Assembly (NCBI GenBank): GCA_038225555.1
Contig: JBBRRB010000016.1
Location: forward strand, 58,109 to 122,108
Source: JANXQZ01 sp038225555
Lineage (GTDB): Bacteria; Acidobacteriota; Terriglobia; Bryobacterales; Bryobacteraceae
Reading direction: 5' to 3'
DNA: 64,000 bases
Shown here: positions 42,757 through 52,367 of the stretch, one piece after another
How the letters are laid out: each line of letters begins with the position of its first letter
Position numbering within the stretch: position 1 is the first letter of the stretch
Program-made: the position numbers and the translations under genes
The notes under the pieces: model-generated
What the model was told of the DNA's origin: nothing
The model's database searches: none
Seen by the model: the letters and a program-made list of their open reading frames with translations, nothing else

Positions 42757-43968
42757 CTATTTCACTTTCGCTGTCCCCCTTCGAACAGCTTCCTTAGGAG
42801 CGGCAGCCGGCACTGCAGCCGGTTTCTTGCGGCTCTCCAAAAAGTCCTGCCAGAAAATCAGAATCGGGCTTGCGACGAAAATCGACGAGTACGTTCCAAC
42901 CAGGATACCGACCACCAGCGCGAAGGAGAAACCGTTGAGGACCTGTCCGCCGAATATGAACAGCGATACGGCGGTGAGGAAGGTAAGTCCCGATGTCAGG
43001 ACAGTCCTGCTCAGCGTTTGGTTAACACTGCGGTTGATGAGAGTTTCAAGGCTCTCCCGACGGTGTATTTTTAAATTCTCCCGAATGCGGTCGAACACGA
43101 CGATCGTGTCGTTCATTGAGTATCCAACTAGAGTAAGCAGTGCCGCAACCACAGTCAAGGAAATTTCCTTGTTGAACAAAGAAAAAAGCCCGATCGTAAT
43201 AATGGTGTCATGAAACACCGCGACCACTGCCGCCACGCCGTAAATCCATTCGAAGCGGAAAGCGATGTACGCGAGCATTCCGGCCAGCGCGTAAATCACC
43301 GCCAGGAAAGCTTGCCGCTGCAAGTCCGCTCCAATCTTGGGTCCCACCACCTCCGTGCTGATCACCGAGAGCGGAGCCGGATAAACTTCCTGCTTGATCA
43401 CGTTCAGCACCGCCGGAGTTACACCAGGAACCCCGGACAACGAATCCAAGCTGCGAACCAAACCCGAGCGCGGAGCAGTGTCCCGAAACTTCACGATGTT
43501 CTTCGCCAAGTCCTGCACCTGCGGCTCCGATAGCGCGACGCCGCCTCGCTGCAACGGATCTCTCAGACGGTCAGCAAGCGCCGCCGCGCCAGCGTTATTA
43601 ATGTTGTATTTATCAGGCGGCGTGGCGCCGAACGAAGCCGTCAAGCCATCCACAATGGTCTGCCGGGCAGCCTGGAGCGCCTTATCGTCCTTTACTTCCG
43701 TCCCGATAATATCGTCGGTGTTTCCCGTTGTTATCTCGGTCACCTCCACCGGCAGCTTTCCCGAAAGCGCCGCGCGAACCTTGTCGACTGGAGGCCGTTG
43801 GGCAAACCGCACCGTCACCAACGCCCCGCCTTTAAAGTCAATTCCGTATTTCGGCCCTCCCTTGGCAATCAAGCTGATAATGCCGGCCGCTGACAGGACC
43901 AGGGAGAGGATAATAAAGGGCCATTTCTTGCCCAGAAAGTCGTAGTTTGTGTTCTTGAATAATTCCAT
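42757..43968 (-). CDS. secF: Protein translocase subunit SecF
   Basis: This 403-aa protein has six TM helices. The first precedes GGPKYGIDFKGGALVTVRF, the SecF P1 start. The conserved inner-membrane motifs AYIAFRFEWIYGVAAVVAVFHD and FSLNKEISLTVVAALLTLVGYSMNDTIVVFDRIREN-like segments are intact. The first periplasmic domain is about 90 residues longer than in E. coli SecF, with an insertion (NNAGAAALADRLRDPLQRGG) of the kind seen in other Acidobacteriota. SecF works with SecD, encoded immediately upstream, to pull proteins across the membrane. Confidence 0.94.
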   Translation of the reverse strand: MELFKNTNYDFLGKKWPFIILSLVLSAAGIISLIAKGGPKYGIDFKGGALVTVRFAQRPPVDKVRAALSGKLPVEVTEITTGNTDDIIGTEVKDDKALQAARQTIVDGLTASFGATPPDKYNINNAGAAALADRLRDPLQRGGVALSEPQVQDLAKNIVKFRDTAPRSGLVRSLDSLSGVPGVTPAVLNVIKQEVYPAPLSVISTEVVGPKIGADLQRQAFLAVIYALAGMLAYIAFRFEWIYGVAAVVAVFHDTIITIGLFSLFNKEISLTVVAALLTLVGYSMNDTIVVFDRIRENLKIHRRESLETLINRSVNQTLSRTVLTSGLTFLTAVSLFIFGGQVLNGFSFALVVGILVGTYSSIFVASPILIFWQDFLESRKKPAAVPAAAPKEAVRRGTAKVK

Positions 43969-44093
43969 CGAGCCTAAACGCCGGCTTCGTCCGCCACATT
44001 TTCGCTAATGTCGCGATCATGTTACAAGCTTAGACACCGGCTCCTAAATACAAGTTCCCGCAGTGGAAGCCAATCCTTGGCCCACTCTCTTAT

Positions 44094-45710
44094 CTAGATA
44101 CTCAAAGCTGTAACCTGCTTCTTGCCAGACAGCTCAAAATCGAAAATGGTCTTCGAAACAAATACGGCCGTGAACACGTTCGCAATCAGACCGATCACCA
44201 AAGTGACGGCGAAACCCTTCACCGGGCCGGTGCCGAAGATAAACAGGAAAGCGCAGGAAACAACAGTCGTTACGTGCGTATCGATGATCGTCAGAAACGC
44301 CTTGCTGAAGCCCGCATCCACTGCCGCCGCCACCGCCTTTCCAGCCCGGAGTTCCTCCCGGATGCGCTCGAAAATCAGAACATTCGAATCCACTGCCATG
44401 CCGATCGTCAAAATGATACCCGCGATCCCGGGCAGAGTAAGCGTAGCGTTCAAGTAGCTGAGAGCGGCGATCAGAATGACGGCGTTTAAAATGAGCGCCA
44501 AGGTGGCGTTGATCCCGGATCTGCGGTAATAAACGAGCATGCATGCCACTACCGCGATCAGTCCCGCCAGGCCCGCCTGATAGCCCTCGCGAATGGAGTC
44601 CGCTCCTAGCGACGGCCCCACCGTGCGCTCTTCTTGATATTGCACGCCCGCAGGCAGCGACCCTGCCCTTAGATTCAGGCCCAAGTCGGACGCTTCTTCC
44701 TGCCCGCCCGCCCCGGTAATCCGCCCTGTGTCGCTGATCGCGCTCTGAATCGTGGGAGCGCTGATCACTTGGCCGTCCACGACAATCGCGGCGCGATTGC
44801 CGATGTTCGATTCGGTATAGCGCTGAAACCGCTTGGCGGCGTCCTGGTTCAGGACGAAATTCGTCTCCCATCTTCCAGCATCGCCTTGGGATGCATGCGC
44901 GTCCCGAATGTCCGTTCCGCGAACAATGGGAATGCGCGAGACCAAGTACCATGAGGCGGGCTGACCGCCGCGCGCTACCGACGGAACCAGTTTAGTGTTC
45001 AGCGGCAGCACGCCCCCGTGCTTGCCCCGCGCCTCGTCTTGCGACGTAAACGGCCCGTCCTTGACTTCGGCCCACTCGAGCACCGCCTGTGTCTGGAGCA
45101 ACTGCTTGACGTGCGCCGGATCGTCCACGCCTGGCATCTCCACAAGAAGTTCCGCTTCCGCGCTGCTGCGGCCCGTGGGCACCACAGTTGTTTCCGCCAA
45201 CCCGAGCCCGTTGATCTTGCGCTCGATCGTGTGAATCGTTTGCGTCATCGTGTCCGCTTTGAGGCGCAGCGATTCGCTCTGCTTCAAATTCAGACGGTAG
45301 TCCGAGGAGTTGACCGCGGTGAGAACCCAGTCGCTGAATTGATCGCTGATCAGCGAGCGGAATGCGCCCGATTTCGCGACCGGAACGCCTTTCACATCCA
45401 TCTGAATTTTGTCGGCGTCTTCCAGCCGGCCTGGATCGTTCCGATCCATTGCAGAATAATCGATGGACACTTTCTTCATCTCGTCTTTCAAGTGATCCAT
45501 GGCCGTGTCGGCGGCGGCCTTGAAGGCGTCCTGGAGCTGCACCTGCATCACGAGGTGAGTGCCGCCCCGAAGATCCAGCCCCAGACGGATGTTCTTGTTC
45601 CAGTTGGCAACCAGCTCGTCTTTGGACTTAGGCAGGCCAATGATGCCGTAGATACAGATCAGGATAATGGCGATAATAATCGCCGCTTTAAGTTTCAGAT
45701 TCCGTTGCAT
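44094..45710 (-). CDS. secD: Protein translocase subunit SecD
   Basis: This 538-aa protein has its first TM (AAIIIAIILICIYGIIGLPK) followed by NIRLGLDLRGGTHLVMQV, the SecD hallmark. The P1 domain with GLAETTVVPTGRSS... and LLVEMPGVDD comes next, then DSIREGYQAGLAGLIAVVACMLVYYRRSG and the last helices with GMAVDSNVLIFERIREELRAGK. With SecF and YajC it completes protein export using the proton gradient. The order tgt-yajC-secD-secF is one of the most conserved in bacteria and is kept here. Confidence 0.96.
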   Translation of the reverse strand: MQRNLKLKAAIIIAIILICIYGIIGLPKSKDELVANWNKNIRLGLDLRGGTHLVMQVQLQDAFKAAADTAMDHLKDEMKKVSIDYSAMDRNDPGRLEDADKIQMDVKGVPVAKSGAFRSLISDQFSDWVLTAVNSSDYRLNLKQSESLRLKADTMTQTIHTIERKINGLGLAETTVVPTGRSSAEAELLVEMPGVDDPAHVKQLLQTQAVLEWAEVKDGPFTSQDEARGKHGGVLPLNTKLVPSVARGGQPASWYLVSRIPIVRGTDIRDAHASQGDAGRWETNFVLNQDAAKRFQRYTESNIGNRAAIVVDGQVISAPTIQSAISDTGRITGAGGQEEASDLGLNLRAGSLPAGVQYQEERTVGPSLGADSIREGYQAGLAGLIAVVACMLVYYRRSGINATLALILNAVILIAALSYLNATLTLPGIAGIILTIGMAVDSNVLIFERIREELRAGKAVAAAVDAGFSKAFLTIIDTHVTTVVSCAFLFIFGTGPVKGFAVTLVIGLIANVFTAVFVSKTIFDFELSGKKQVTALSI

Positions 45711-45753
45711 GTCTTCTTAAATTGCTTCAAAGAAGGCCAGGGGCCCTGTTTGA

Positions 45754-46062
45754 CTAGCTCTTCTCTTCAGTCACCAAGCTGGAAACGGCGCTGCGCGCCA
45801 CCTGCAGTTTGATATTGTCCGGTTTAACCCGCAGTATCAGGGTATCATCGTTGATGGTCACGATGGTGCCCATCAATCCGCCGGTGGTCAGCACGACGTT
45901 GCCGTTCTGCAGCGTCTTCAACATTTCCGCCTGCTGTTTCTTCTGCCGCTGCATCGGCATAAAAACCAGAAAATAGAAAATTCCGACGATCAGAATAAGC
46001 GGGAGGAAACCCATAACCGGGTTGGAGGAAGGCGATTGTAATATCAGCGTGAAAAGCGTCAT
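45754..46062 (-). CDS. yajC: Preprotein translocase accessory subunit YajC
   Basis: This 102-aa protein has a single N-terminal TM helix (PLILIVGIFYFLVFMPMQRQKKQ) and the soluble domain with LQNGNVVLTTGGLMGTIVTINDDTLIL, which is diagnostic of YajC. It associates with SecDF. It lies between tgt and secD. Confidence 0.95.
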   Translation of the reverse strand: MTLFTLILQSPSSNPVMGFLPLILIVGIFYFLVFMPMQRQKKQQAEMLKTLQNGNVVLTTGGLMGTIVTINDDTLILRVKPDNIKLQVARSAVSSLVTEEKS

Positions 46063-46094
46063 TCGTTAGACTGTGCCAGGATTCCCGATACCGC

Positions 46095-47222
46095 TCACAC
46101 GACGCCTGTCGTGGCGCGCACGCCGTTTAGATAGGCCGGAAACGTCCCTGACATTATAGCGTGCCTGATTCGACGCATAGTGTCAAGATAGTGCTTCAGA
46201 TTGTGAATAGTAGCCAAGGTGGAAAAGAGCATTTCGCCAGCTTGGAACAGATGCCGCAGGTAGGCTCGCGTAAAGGTCCGGCAGGTATAACACGCACACT
46301 CCGGATCCACCGGCCGCGCATCTTCCCGATAGCGAGCCTGTTTGATCAGAACGCGACCTTCTGAAGTGAACAGGCACCCGTTCCGGGCGTTGCGGGAAGG
46401 CAGCACGCAATCCATCATGTCCACTCCGCGCGCCACGTATTCGGGCAACTCTTCAGGCATGCCCACTCCCATCGCGTACCTGGGGCGATCCCGCGGAAGC
46501 AGCGGAGCGGTCGCTTCCGTCATCTCCAAACTGAGGCTGCGCGGCTCGCCAACCGACAAGCCGCCAATGGCGTAACCCGGAGCATTCAACTCCCTAAGCG
46601 CCTGCGCGCACTCGGCTCTTAGATCGGCGAACATGGAGCCTTGCACGATCGGAAAAAGCGCGGGACCGAGAGCCGACCCGTCCACCTGATCCGCATAGCG
46701 CGAAAACCCCCGGCACGCCCATCTCACCGTCCGCTCCATAGACTTGGCAGCCGACTCGCGGCTTACCGGGTAGCCGGGGCACTCGTCAAGCACCATCAGA
46801 ATATCGCTTCCGAACGCCAACTGCACATCCACGGTCGATTCCGGAGTGAACAAATGCTCGTCGCCGTTCAGGTGGGAGCGGAACAGAACACCTTGTTCAG
46901 ATATTTTCCGTAACCCGCTCAGGCTGAACACCTGAAAGCCGCCTGAGTCCGTCAAAATCGCGCGCGGCCACGCCATAAAGCTGTGCAAGCCGCCCATCCG
47001 ACGGATCAGTTCGTGGCCAGGGCGCAGAAACAGATGATAGGTGTTGCCCAGGATAATGCTTGCATCCAATTCCCCTTCCAAATCGCGCTGCATCACGCCC
47101 TTAACCGTGGCCTGGGTCCCGACCGGCATGAATACGGGGGTTTCTACGATGCCATGCGCGGTATGCAGAAGCCCGGCTCTCGCACCCGTGGTCCCGCACT
47201 CCGCCTGCAATTCGAAGAACAC
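46095..47222 (-). CDS. tgt: tRNA-guanine transglycosylase
   Basis: This 375-aa TIM-barrel enzyme swaps guanine-34 of GUN tRNAs for preQ1 on the way to queuosine. Diagnostic residues are the catalytic Asp in LTDSGGFQVFSL and in MDCVLPSRNARNG, and the zinc site CACYTCRTFTRAYLRHL near the C-terminus. The gene is first in the tgt-yajC-secD-secF operon and is divergent from the helicase gene, leaving a 56-bp shared promoter region. Confidence 0.96.
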   Translation of the reverse strand: MFFELQAECGTTGARAGLLHTAHGIVETPVFMPVGTQATVKGVMQRDLEGELDASIILGNTYHLFLRPGHELIRRMGGLHSFMAWPRAILTDSGGFQVFSLSGLRKISEQGVLFRSHLNGDEHLFTPESTVDVQLAFGSDILMVLDECPGYPVSRESAAKSMERTVRWACRGFSRYADQVDGSALGPALFPIVQGSMFADLRAECAQALRELNAPGYAIGGLSVGEPRSLSLEMTEATAPLLPRDRPRYAMGVGMPEELPEYVARGVDMMDCVLPSRNARNGCLFTSEGRVLIKQARYREDARPVDPECACYTCRTFTRAYLRHLFQAGEMLFSTLATIHNLKHYLDTMRRIRHAIMSGTFPAYLNGVRATTGVV

Positions 47223-47278
47223 ATCTTCAATGTAGCGTGCGGGCCTCGAATGCTAGAGTGAAGGTCAGTCACCCCGCG

Positions 47279-50200
47279 ATGAGTTCGAAGGAACAGAAAT
47301 CTCTGGATCTTCCGTTTCAAACATCCAGGCCCGCTAACGCGCTCTTCTGCCATCAAGAGTTCCTCGAAAAGCTGGCCGAACATGAGAAGGATCCCATCGC
47401 CAAGCGCGCGACTCTGCTGATGCAGCGGCTGTCGGTCGATTCGCAGCGGCTGCACTATAAAGCGACTCAAGGCCTAAATCGGGGCTGGAGGCGCTCGCGG
47501 CTGGGTGGCGGTGGCGGCAGCCATTTCTACGCCTGGTGGGCTCCCAAGAGCGCAGCCCCTTTGAAAGAAGCCAGCGATGAATTCGCCAGCGCTCCCGAGG
47601 GCGCGCTGTTCTTGCGGGACATCCGGCATCACGACGACCATTCGGCGCTGAATCCTCAGTCGTTCGAACATAACTATCTTCCCGTCTCGATTCCTGAGAT
47701 CCGGAGCGAGGAATACGGGCCGGCGCCCTGGACCCCGCTGCAAGCCAAATTCGCCAGCGCCCGCCAGTCCATTAGAATTTTGAAGGGTCACCCTGGATCG
47801 GGAAAGACCACGGCTCTTTGGCACGCGGCGGATGCGACCAACGCGGCTCGGGTGCTGTACGTAACCTATTCCCGCGATCTGGCCGCTTTGGCGAAGGACT
47901 ACTTTGACAAATACTGCTCTTCGGAAAAGCGCTTCCATGTGGTGACCTTTTCCACCCTGATCCGGGAGTTGCTGGGAGTTGACTCACCAATGGTCGCCGA
48001 GAGCGAGTCGCGGCAACTGTTCACTCGCGACCTCGTGCCGTTCTCGCGCGTCTTGAATGCCTGGAGCACTTTTCAGCCTGCTCTTTACGACGAGTTGCAC
48101 GCCCACTTGATTGGCGATGCCCTGCCCACGGAAGCGGGCCGATTCCCTGCGTGCAAGCAGCCCCGCTTGCTCGACAGGGCGTTTAAGGACCGCCGGTCAA
48201 GATACATTGGCATCCCGGCGGCGGCTGCCGCTCTGGACATCGCGTCTCGCCTGGAACGCGATCGGGGCAACCTGGCCGCGAGATACTTTCCCGAACTTGC
48301 TCTGGCCTGGAAAGCCGCCGAGCGATTGACTCCAACGCCGACCTCCCCGGTCTCGATGCCTGCGGAACTGCTGGCCTACGATTGCATCGCGGTGGACGAG
48401 ATCCAAGACCTAACGCCGATCGAGGCGTTTGTCGTGGTGCAGTTGGCGGTCGCGATCAACCGAGGCCGTCGCGCCCCGATACCGCTGCTGCTGGCTGGTG
48501 ACGAGGCCCAGACTGTGCGCCCCACCGATTTTGAATGGGCATGGATGAACGACTTGCTCCATTCGCAGCTTGGCAGTCCCACCGAATACAAGCTCTCCAC
48601 CAACCTGCGAAGTCCGCGAAAAATCGCCGAGCTCTTGAATCGAGTCTGGGACCTCTATGGCCTCATCGACAAGCAGGAAAGGCCAAGCGGGACGGGCCAG
48701 GCGGAGATTGACGACGATGCCAACGATCAGCTTCTGTATTGCGTCGGAGTGCCCGGCCCCGAAATGGACCAGCTCCTAATAAATCTGGCGGGTCGCGAGG
48801 GCTTGGCGATTATCAGTCTCGATGACAACGTTCCCGCGTACGTGCCGGAATCAGTAAGGCCCGCTGTTCTAACCGCGCGCGAAGCCAAGGGCCTCGATTT
48901 CCACTCGGTCTGCGTCCTCGAACCAGGCCGCCAGATCGAACGCCTTCACAAATCCCGTGACTATTACACGGGTTGCGACATCGGCGAGTTGCGCAAGCGT
49001 CTGGCCATCGATCAATTGCGCGTGGCACTGAGCCGCCCGACCGAGCGGCTGATCTGGCTCGACACCAGTCCCACTGAAGCCGTCCTGCTGGAGAGCAACA
49101 AGCTGCTGAACGGCGGCCGCATGGTGATCGAGAGGAGCGTGTCGCACTGCGTGCCCTCCTCTTTGTTGAAGACTCTGGAAGAGGACCAGCTCGATCTCGA
49201 AGAGCGGATCCAGCGTTGCCAGCAGGATGCGCGGCAGTATCTTGGGGTGCGGCCCGAAATGGCTTGGTCCCGTGGGCAACAGGGGGTCTCGCTGCTGGGG
49301 AAGGAGGGATCTCAGTCCGCTGTCACCGACCCAGCGGCGCGGGCAGCCGCGTATTTAACACTCTCGGAGGTCTGCTTCACTCTGGCGTTCCGCAAGGCCA
49401 AGCTGCCGCCCGAACTAGGCTTGATCAATCTTTTCTTCGACGCCCAGAATGCGGCGGCCAAAGCGAGGCGCTTCGCCATGGCGCTGCTGCTGACGGCGAT
49501 CGGAGGCGTCGAAGCTTCACCAGCGTCTGGGCGAGTCGGCATGCTGATTGAACTCGCAAAACTATTCCCCCAGCACAAGCACGATCTCGAACCCTGGGTC
49601 ATGATCGAGATCGCGCCCGCGGTCCCCGGCTGGGTGGACGAGCTTGAGGCATCCCTGCGCCAGAGCGACAACGCTTCCGCATTGATCCCCGTGCTTCCCG
49701 CGTTCTACGAAGCTCTGGACATTCCGAATCGCGAAGCCCGCCTCGAGTCGCTGCAGAACAGGGCCATTCAGCTATTTCTGAAGGAAGAGCGCTTCACGGA
49801 TGCGCTGGCTGGGCTGCGCTCTTTGCCAACCAAGCAGATCAAACTGGAGGCCGCTTGCCATGAGGGTTTGAAGGACTACGCGCAAGCGGCTGCGCTCTAC
49901 CGGGAGGCAGGCAGTTTGAAGGAGGCGCTGCAGTGCTATCGGTCGATTCCCGACGCGAGTGCCGCCCTGGCTCTGATCGACGAAATGGGCGAGCACCCCG
50001 CCGGGGAGGCTCTCAGGTGGATCGCTCGGCTCGAAAAACTCGTGGAGGAACGGCCTGACAACTTCAACCGCACGGTTCTGCCCGTGGAGAAGAAGCAGTT
50101 GGAGCAACTCCTGGAGCGAAGCCTGGGAGTGGCGCGGAAGAAACCCGCCAAGAAAACTGCTCTTCCTACGAAGAAGGTATCGACGGCGAAGAAGAAGTAG
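47279..50200 (+). CDS. UvrD/Rep-like SF1A helicase with RelE-like N-domain and TPR-like C-region
   Basis: In this 973-aa protein, residues 20-115 (FLEKLAEHEKDPIAKRATLL, then RGWRRSRLGGGGGSHFYAWWA and LFLRDIRHHDDHS) look like the RelE/ParE-type fold seen at the front of some bacterial UvrD-like helicases. Helicase motifs follow: Walker A GHPGSGKTT, VDEIQDLTP (motif II), LLAGDEAQTV, TNLRSPRKIAELLN, TAREAKGLDF and VALSRPTERLIW (motif VI). The C-terminal half is helical (TPR-like, about 770-930) and ends in a Lys-rich tail (KKPAKKTALPTKK). It should unwind DNA or RNA. It could act in repair or in defence. Start at 47279 is preceded by AAGG. Confidence 0.8.
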   Translation: MSSKEQKSLDLPFQTSRPANALFCHQEFLEKLAEHEKDPIAKRATLLMQRLSVDSQRLHYKATQGLNRGWRRSRLGGGGGSHFYAWWAPKSAAPLKEASDEFASAPEGALFLRDIRHHDDHSALNPQSFEHNYLPVSIPEIRSEEYGPAPWTPLQAKFASARQSIRILKGHPGSGKTTALWHAADATNAARVLYVTYSRDLAALAKDYFDKYCSSEKRFHVVTFSTLIRELLGVDSPMVAESESRQLFTRDLVPFSRVLNAWSTFQPALYDELHAHLIGDALPTEAGRFPACKQPRLLDRAFKDRRSRYIGIPAAAAALDIASRLERDRGNLAARYFPELALAWKAAERLTPTPTSPVSMPAELLAYDCIAVDEIQDLTPIEAFVVVQLAVAINRGRRAPIPLLLAGDEAQTVRPTDFEWAWMNDLLHSQLGSPTEYKLSTNLRSPRKIAELLNRVWDLYGLIDKQERPSGTGQAEIDDDANDQLLYCVGVPGPEMDQLLINLAGREGLAIISLDDNVPAYVPESVRPAVLTAREAKGLDFHSVCVLEPGRQIERLHKSRDYYTGCDIGELRKRLAIDQLRVALSRPTERLIWLDTSPTEAVLLESNKLLNGGRMVIERSVSHCVPSSLLKTLEEDQLDLEERIQRCQQDARQYLGVRPEMAWSRGQQGVSLLGKEGSQSAVTDPAARAAAYLTLSEVCFTLAFRKAKLPPELGLINLFFDAQNAAAKARRFAMALLLTAIGGVEASPASGRVGMLIELAKLFPQHKHDLEPWVMIEIAPAVPGWVDELEASLRQSDNASALIPVLPAFYEALDIPNREARLESLQNRAIQLFLKEERFTDALAGLRSLPTKQIKLEAACHEGLKDYAQAAALYREAGSLKEALQCYRSIPDASAALALIDEMGEHPAGEALRWIARLEKLVEERPDNFNRTVLPVEKKQLEQLLERSLGVARKKPAKKTALPTKKVSTAKKK

Positions 50201-50238
50201 CGCGGCCGCTCGTTTTTCGGCGGCTGCTCGCTCGTCCC

Positions 50239-50244
50239 TATAAT
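50239..50244 (+). promoter_or_regulatory. TATAAT box immediately before the M2 peptidase start (possible leaderless mRNA)
   Basis: TATAAT ends 6 bases before ATG 50251, so transcription would begin at or next to the start codon. No Shine-Dalgarno is present between them, and the -35 region is weak. This suits a leaderless transcript. Confidence 0.4.
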
Positions 50245-50250
50245 CGAAAC

Positions 50251-52038
50251 ATGAGCTTGAGTCCCTACTTGGTCTTAGTACTCCTCATGCCCGTGGCCTT
50301 TTCAGCACCACCGACCGTGCCCGAAGCACGAGCCTTTCTCGACAAAGCCGAAGCTCGCCTACTCGTCCTCGGCGTTAATTCCAGCCGCGCGGACTGGGTG
50401 AAGTCCACCTTCATCACTGACGACACGGAAATCCTAGCCGCTCAGGCGGACGAGAAGGCCATCGTAGCCACCATCGATCTGGTGAAAGAAGCAGCCCGCT
50501 TCGGCGAATTAAAACTGCCCGCCGACCTCGAACGCAAGTTCAAGCTGTTGAAGCTGTCCCTCACTGTAGCCACTCCGTCCAACCCAGCCGAAAGCGAAGA
50601 GCTCACCCGAATCTTGTCCCAGGTGGAAGGGACTTACGGCAAGGGTAAGTACTGCGCTCCAAATACGACCAAGTGCCTCGACCTCGAAGACTTAAGTCGC
50701 ATCCTGCGCACGAGTACTGATCCCAAGGAGTTGTTGGAAGCTTGGCGTGGCTGGCATACCATCTCAACGAGCATGCGTGCTCCGTTTACCCGCTATGTAT
50801 CGCTGGCCAACAAAGGCGCGCGGGACTTGGGATTTGCCGACACCGGAGCGATGTGGCGCTCGAAATACGACATGCCCCCGGATGCGTTCGCGAAGGAGAT
50901 AGACCGCCTTTGGAACCAAGTCCGGCCGCTTTATCTGTCGCTGCACGCCTACGTGCGAACCAGGTTGCGCGAGAAATATGGAGAGGCCGCGATCGCCGCT
51001 AACGGAGCAATTCCTGCCGATCTGCTCGGAAATATGTGGGCGCAAGATTGGTCGAACGTCTACTCGCTAGTGGCTCCCAAGAATTCCGACGCCGGTTTCG
51101 ATCTCACGCAGATTTTAAAGACCCGCAACACCGATGAACTGCAAATGGTCCGTTACGGCGAGAAGTTTTTTGGTTCTCTGGGATTTGACCCGCTGCCCAA
51201 AACTTTTTGGGAACGCTCGCTCTTCGTAAAGCCTCGAGATCGCGATGTGGTTTGCCACGCGAGCGCCTGGGACGTCGATTTCGTCAATGATTTGCGCTTG
51301 AAGATGTGCATCGAAATCACGGGCGAGGACTTCTCCACCGTCCACCACGAACTCGGTCATAACTTCTATCAGCGGGCGTACAAAGACCAGCCGCTGCTCT
51401 TCCGGGACAGCGCCAACGACGGGTTTCACGAAGCCATCGGCGACACGATCGCGCTGTCGGTAACGCCGGAGTATCTCGTAAAAATCGGACTCCTGCCAAG
51501 CGCGCCCGACCCATCCAAGGACATCGGACTCTTGCTCCAAAAAGCTCTAGAGAAGATCGCTTTCCTTCCGTTCGGGCTCTTGATCGATCAATGGCGCTGG
51601 AAAGTCTTTTCCGGCGAGATTTCTCCGGAGAAATATAACCAAGCCTGGTGGCAACTCAGGCTGAAGTATCAGGGCATCGCGCCGCCAGTGGATCGCAGTG
51701 AACAGGATTTCGACCCCGGCGCCAAGTATCACGTGGCCGCGAACACTCCCTACGCGCGCTATTTCCTAGCCGACATCTTGCAGTTCCAGTTTCATCGCTC
51801 TCTATCGAAGATCGCGGGTTGCGATCAACCGCTGAACCGCTGCTCCATCTACGACAGCAAGGAGGCGGGCCAGCGATTAAACCAAATGCTCGCGATGGGT
51901 GCCAGCCGCCCCTGGCCGGAAGCGCTCGCCGTCGTGACCGGCCAGCATGAAATGGACGCGACCGCGATCGTCGACTATTTCGCTCCGCTCCAGAAATGGC
52001 TCGATGAGCAAAATCGAGGGAAGCCGGTCGGCTGGTAA
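50251..52038 (+). CDS. M2-family zinc peptidase (peptidyl-dipeptidase A, ACE-like)
   Basis: This 595-aa exported protein has an N-terminal signal (MSLSPYLVLVLLMPVAFSAP). The ACE-type all-helical fold carries the zinc motif TVHHELGHNFYQRA (His-Glu-x-x-His, about 366-370) and the third ligand Glu in GFHEAIGDTIALS. Family regions DRDVVCHASAWDV and MCIEITGEDF precede it. It should release dipeptides from oligopeptides in the periplasm. The gene is monocistronic. Confidence 0.93.
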   Translation: MSLSPYLVLVLLMPVAFSAPPTVPEARAFLDKAEARLLVLGVNSSRADWVKSTFITDDTEILAAQADEKAIVATIDLVKEAARFGELKLPADLERKFKLLKLSLTVATPSNPAESEELTRILSQVEGTYGKGKYCAPNTTKCLDLEDLSRILRTSTDPKELLEAWRGWHTISTSMRAPFTRYVSLANKGARDLGFADTGAMWRSKYDMPPDAFAKEIDRLWNQVRPLYLSLHAYVRTRLREKYGEAAIAANGAIPADLLGNMWAQDWSNVYSLVAPKNSDAGFDLTQILKTRNTDELQMVRYGEKFFGSLGFDPLPKTFWERSLFVKPRDRDVVCHASAWDVDFVNDLRLKMCIEITGEDFSTVHHELGHNFYQRAYKDQPLLFRDSANDGFHEAIGDTIALSVTPEYLVKIGLLPSAPDPSKDIGLLLQKALEKIAFLPFGLLIDQWRWKVFSGEISPEKYNQAWWQLRLKYQGIAPPVDRSEQDFDPGAKYHVAANTPYARYFLADILQFQFHRSLSKIAGCDQPLNRCSIYDSKEAGQRLNQMLAMGASRPWPEALAVVTGQHEMDATAIVDYFAPLQKWLDEQNRGKPVGW

Positions 52039-52367
52039 AACACACGCATCGAGTGCGGCAAGTACCAACCCAGAAGCGCTAACTTAAGGGCCGGAGCTGG
52101 CGATTCTACCGTTCCAGCGCATGTTCGCGAGATGTGGCTGAGGGCTCTTGTCAGGGATGCCGACTAGCCGGCCAATTGAAGAGGGTCAACTTCCCAGAAC
52201 AGGACTTGTGGCTCCATGCCTTATCGATGGCGCGTGCGAGGGAATCCGCCAGTACACCGGATGCAGTGCTGTCGTGTCCTCGGTTCGTTAAGGTGCTGGG
52301 GGCCCGCCCGGCACGTCGTTGGTAGCACCCAAGGTGCTGATTCATCGGAGCGATACAATGGTGGCTC
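52039..52367. other. Intergenic region upstream of the AAA/NACHT pair, no gene seen
   Basis: This 329 bp holds no ORF with convincing coding character, no tRNA and no obvious direct repeats that would mark an integration site. A GATACAAT segment at 52352-52359 could be a weak -10 element for the downstream operon. The base composition becomes more AT-rich towards the ATPase start. Confidence 0.4.

Noticed and set aside
50200..50240. T-rich terminator after the helicase gene
   Set aside because: The TTTTT run is not preceded by a convincing hairpin.
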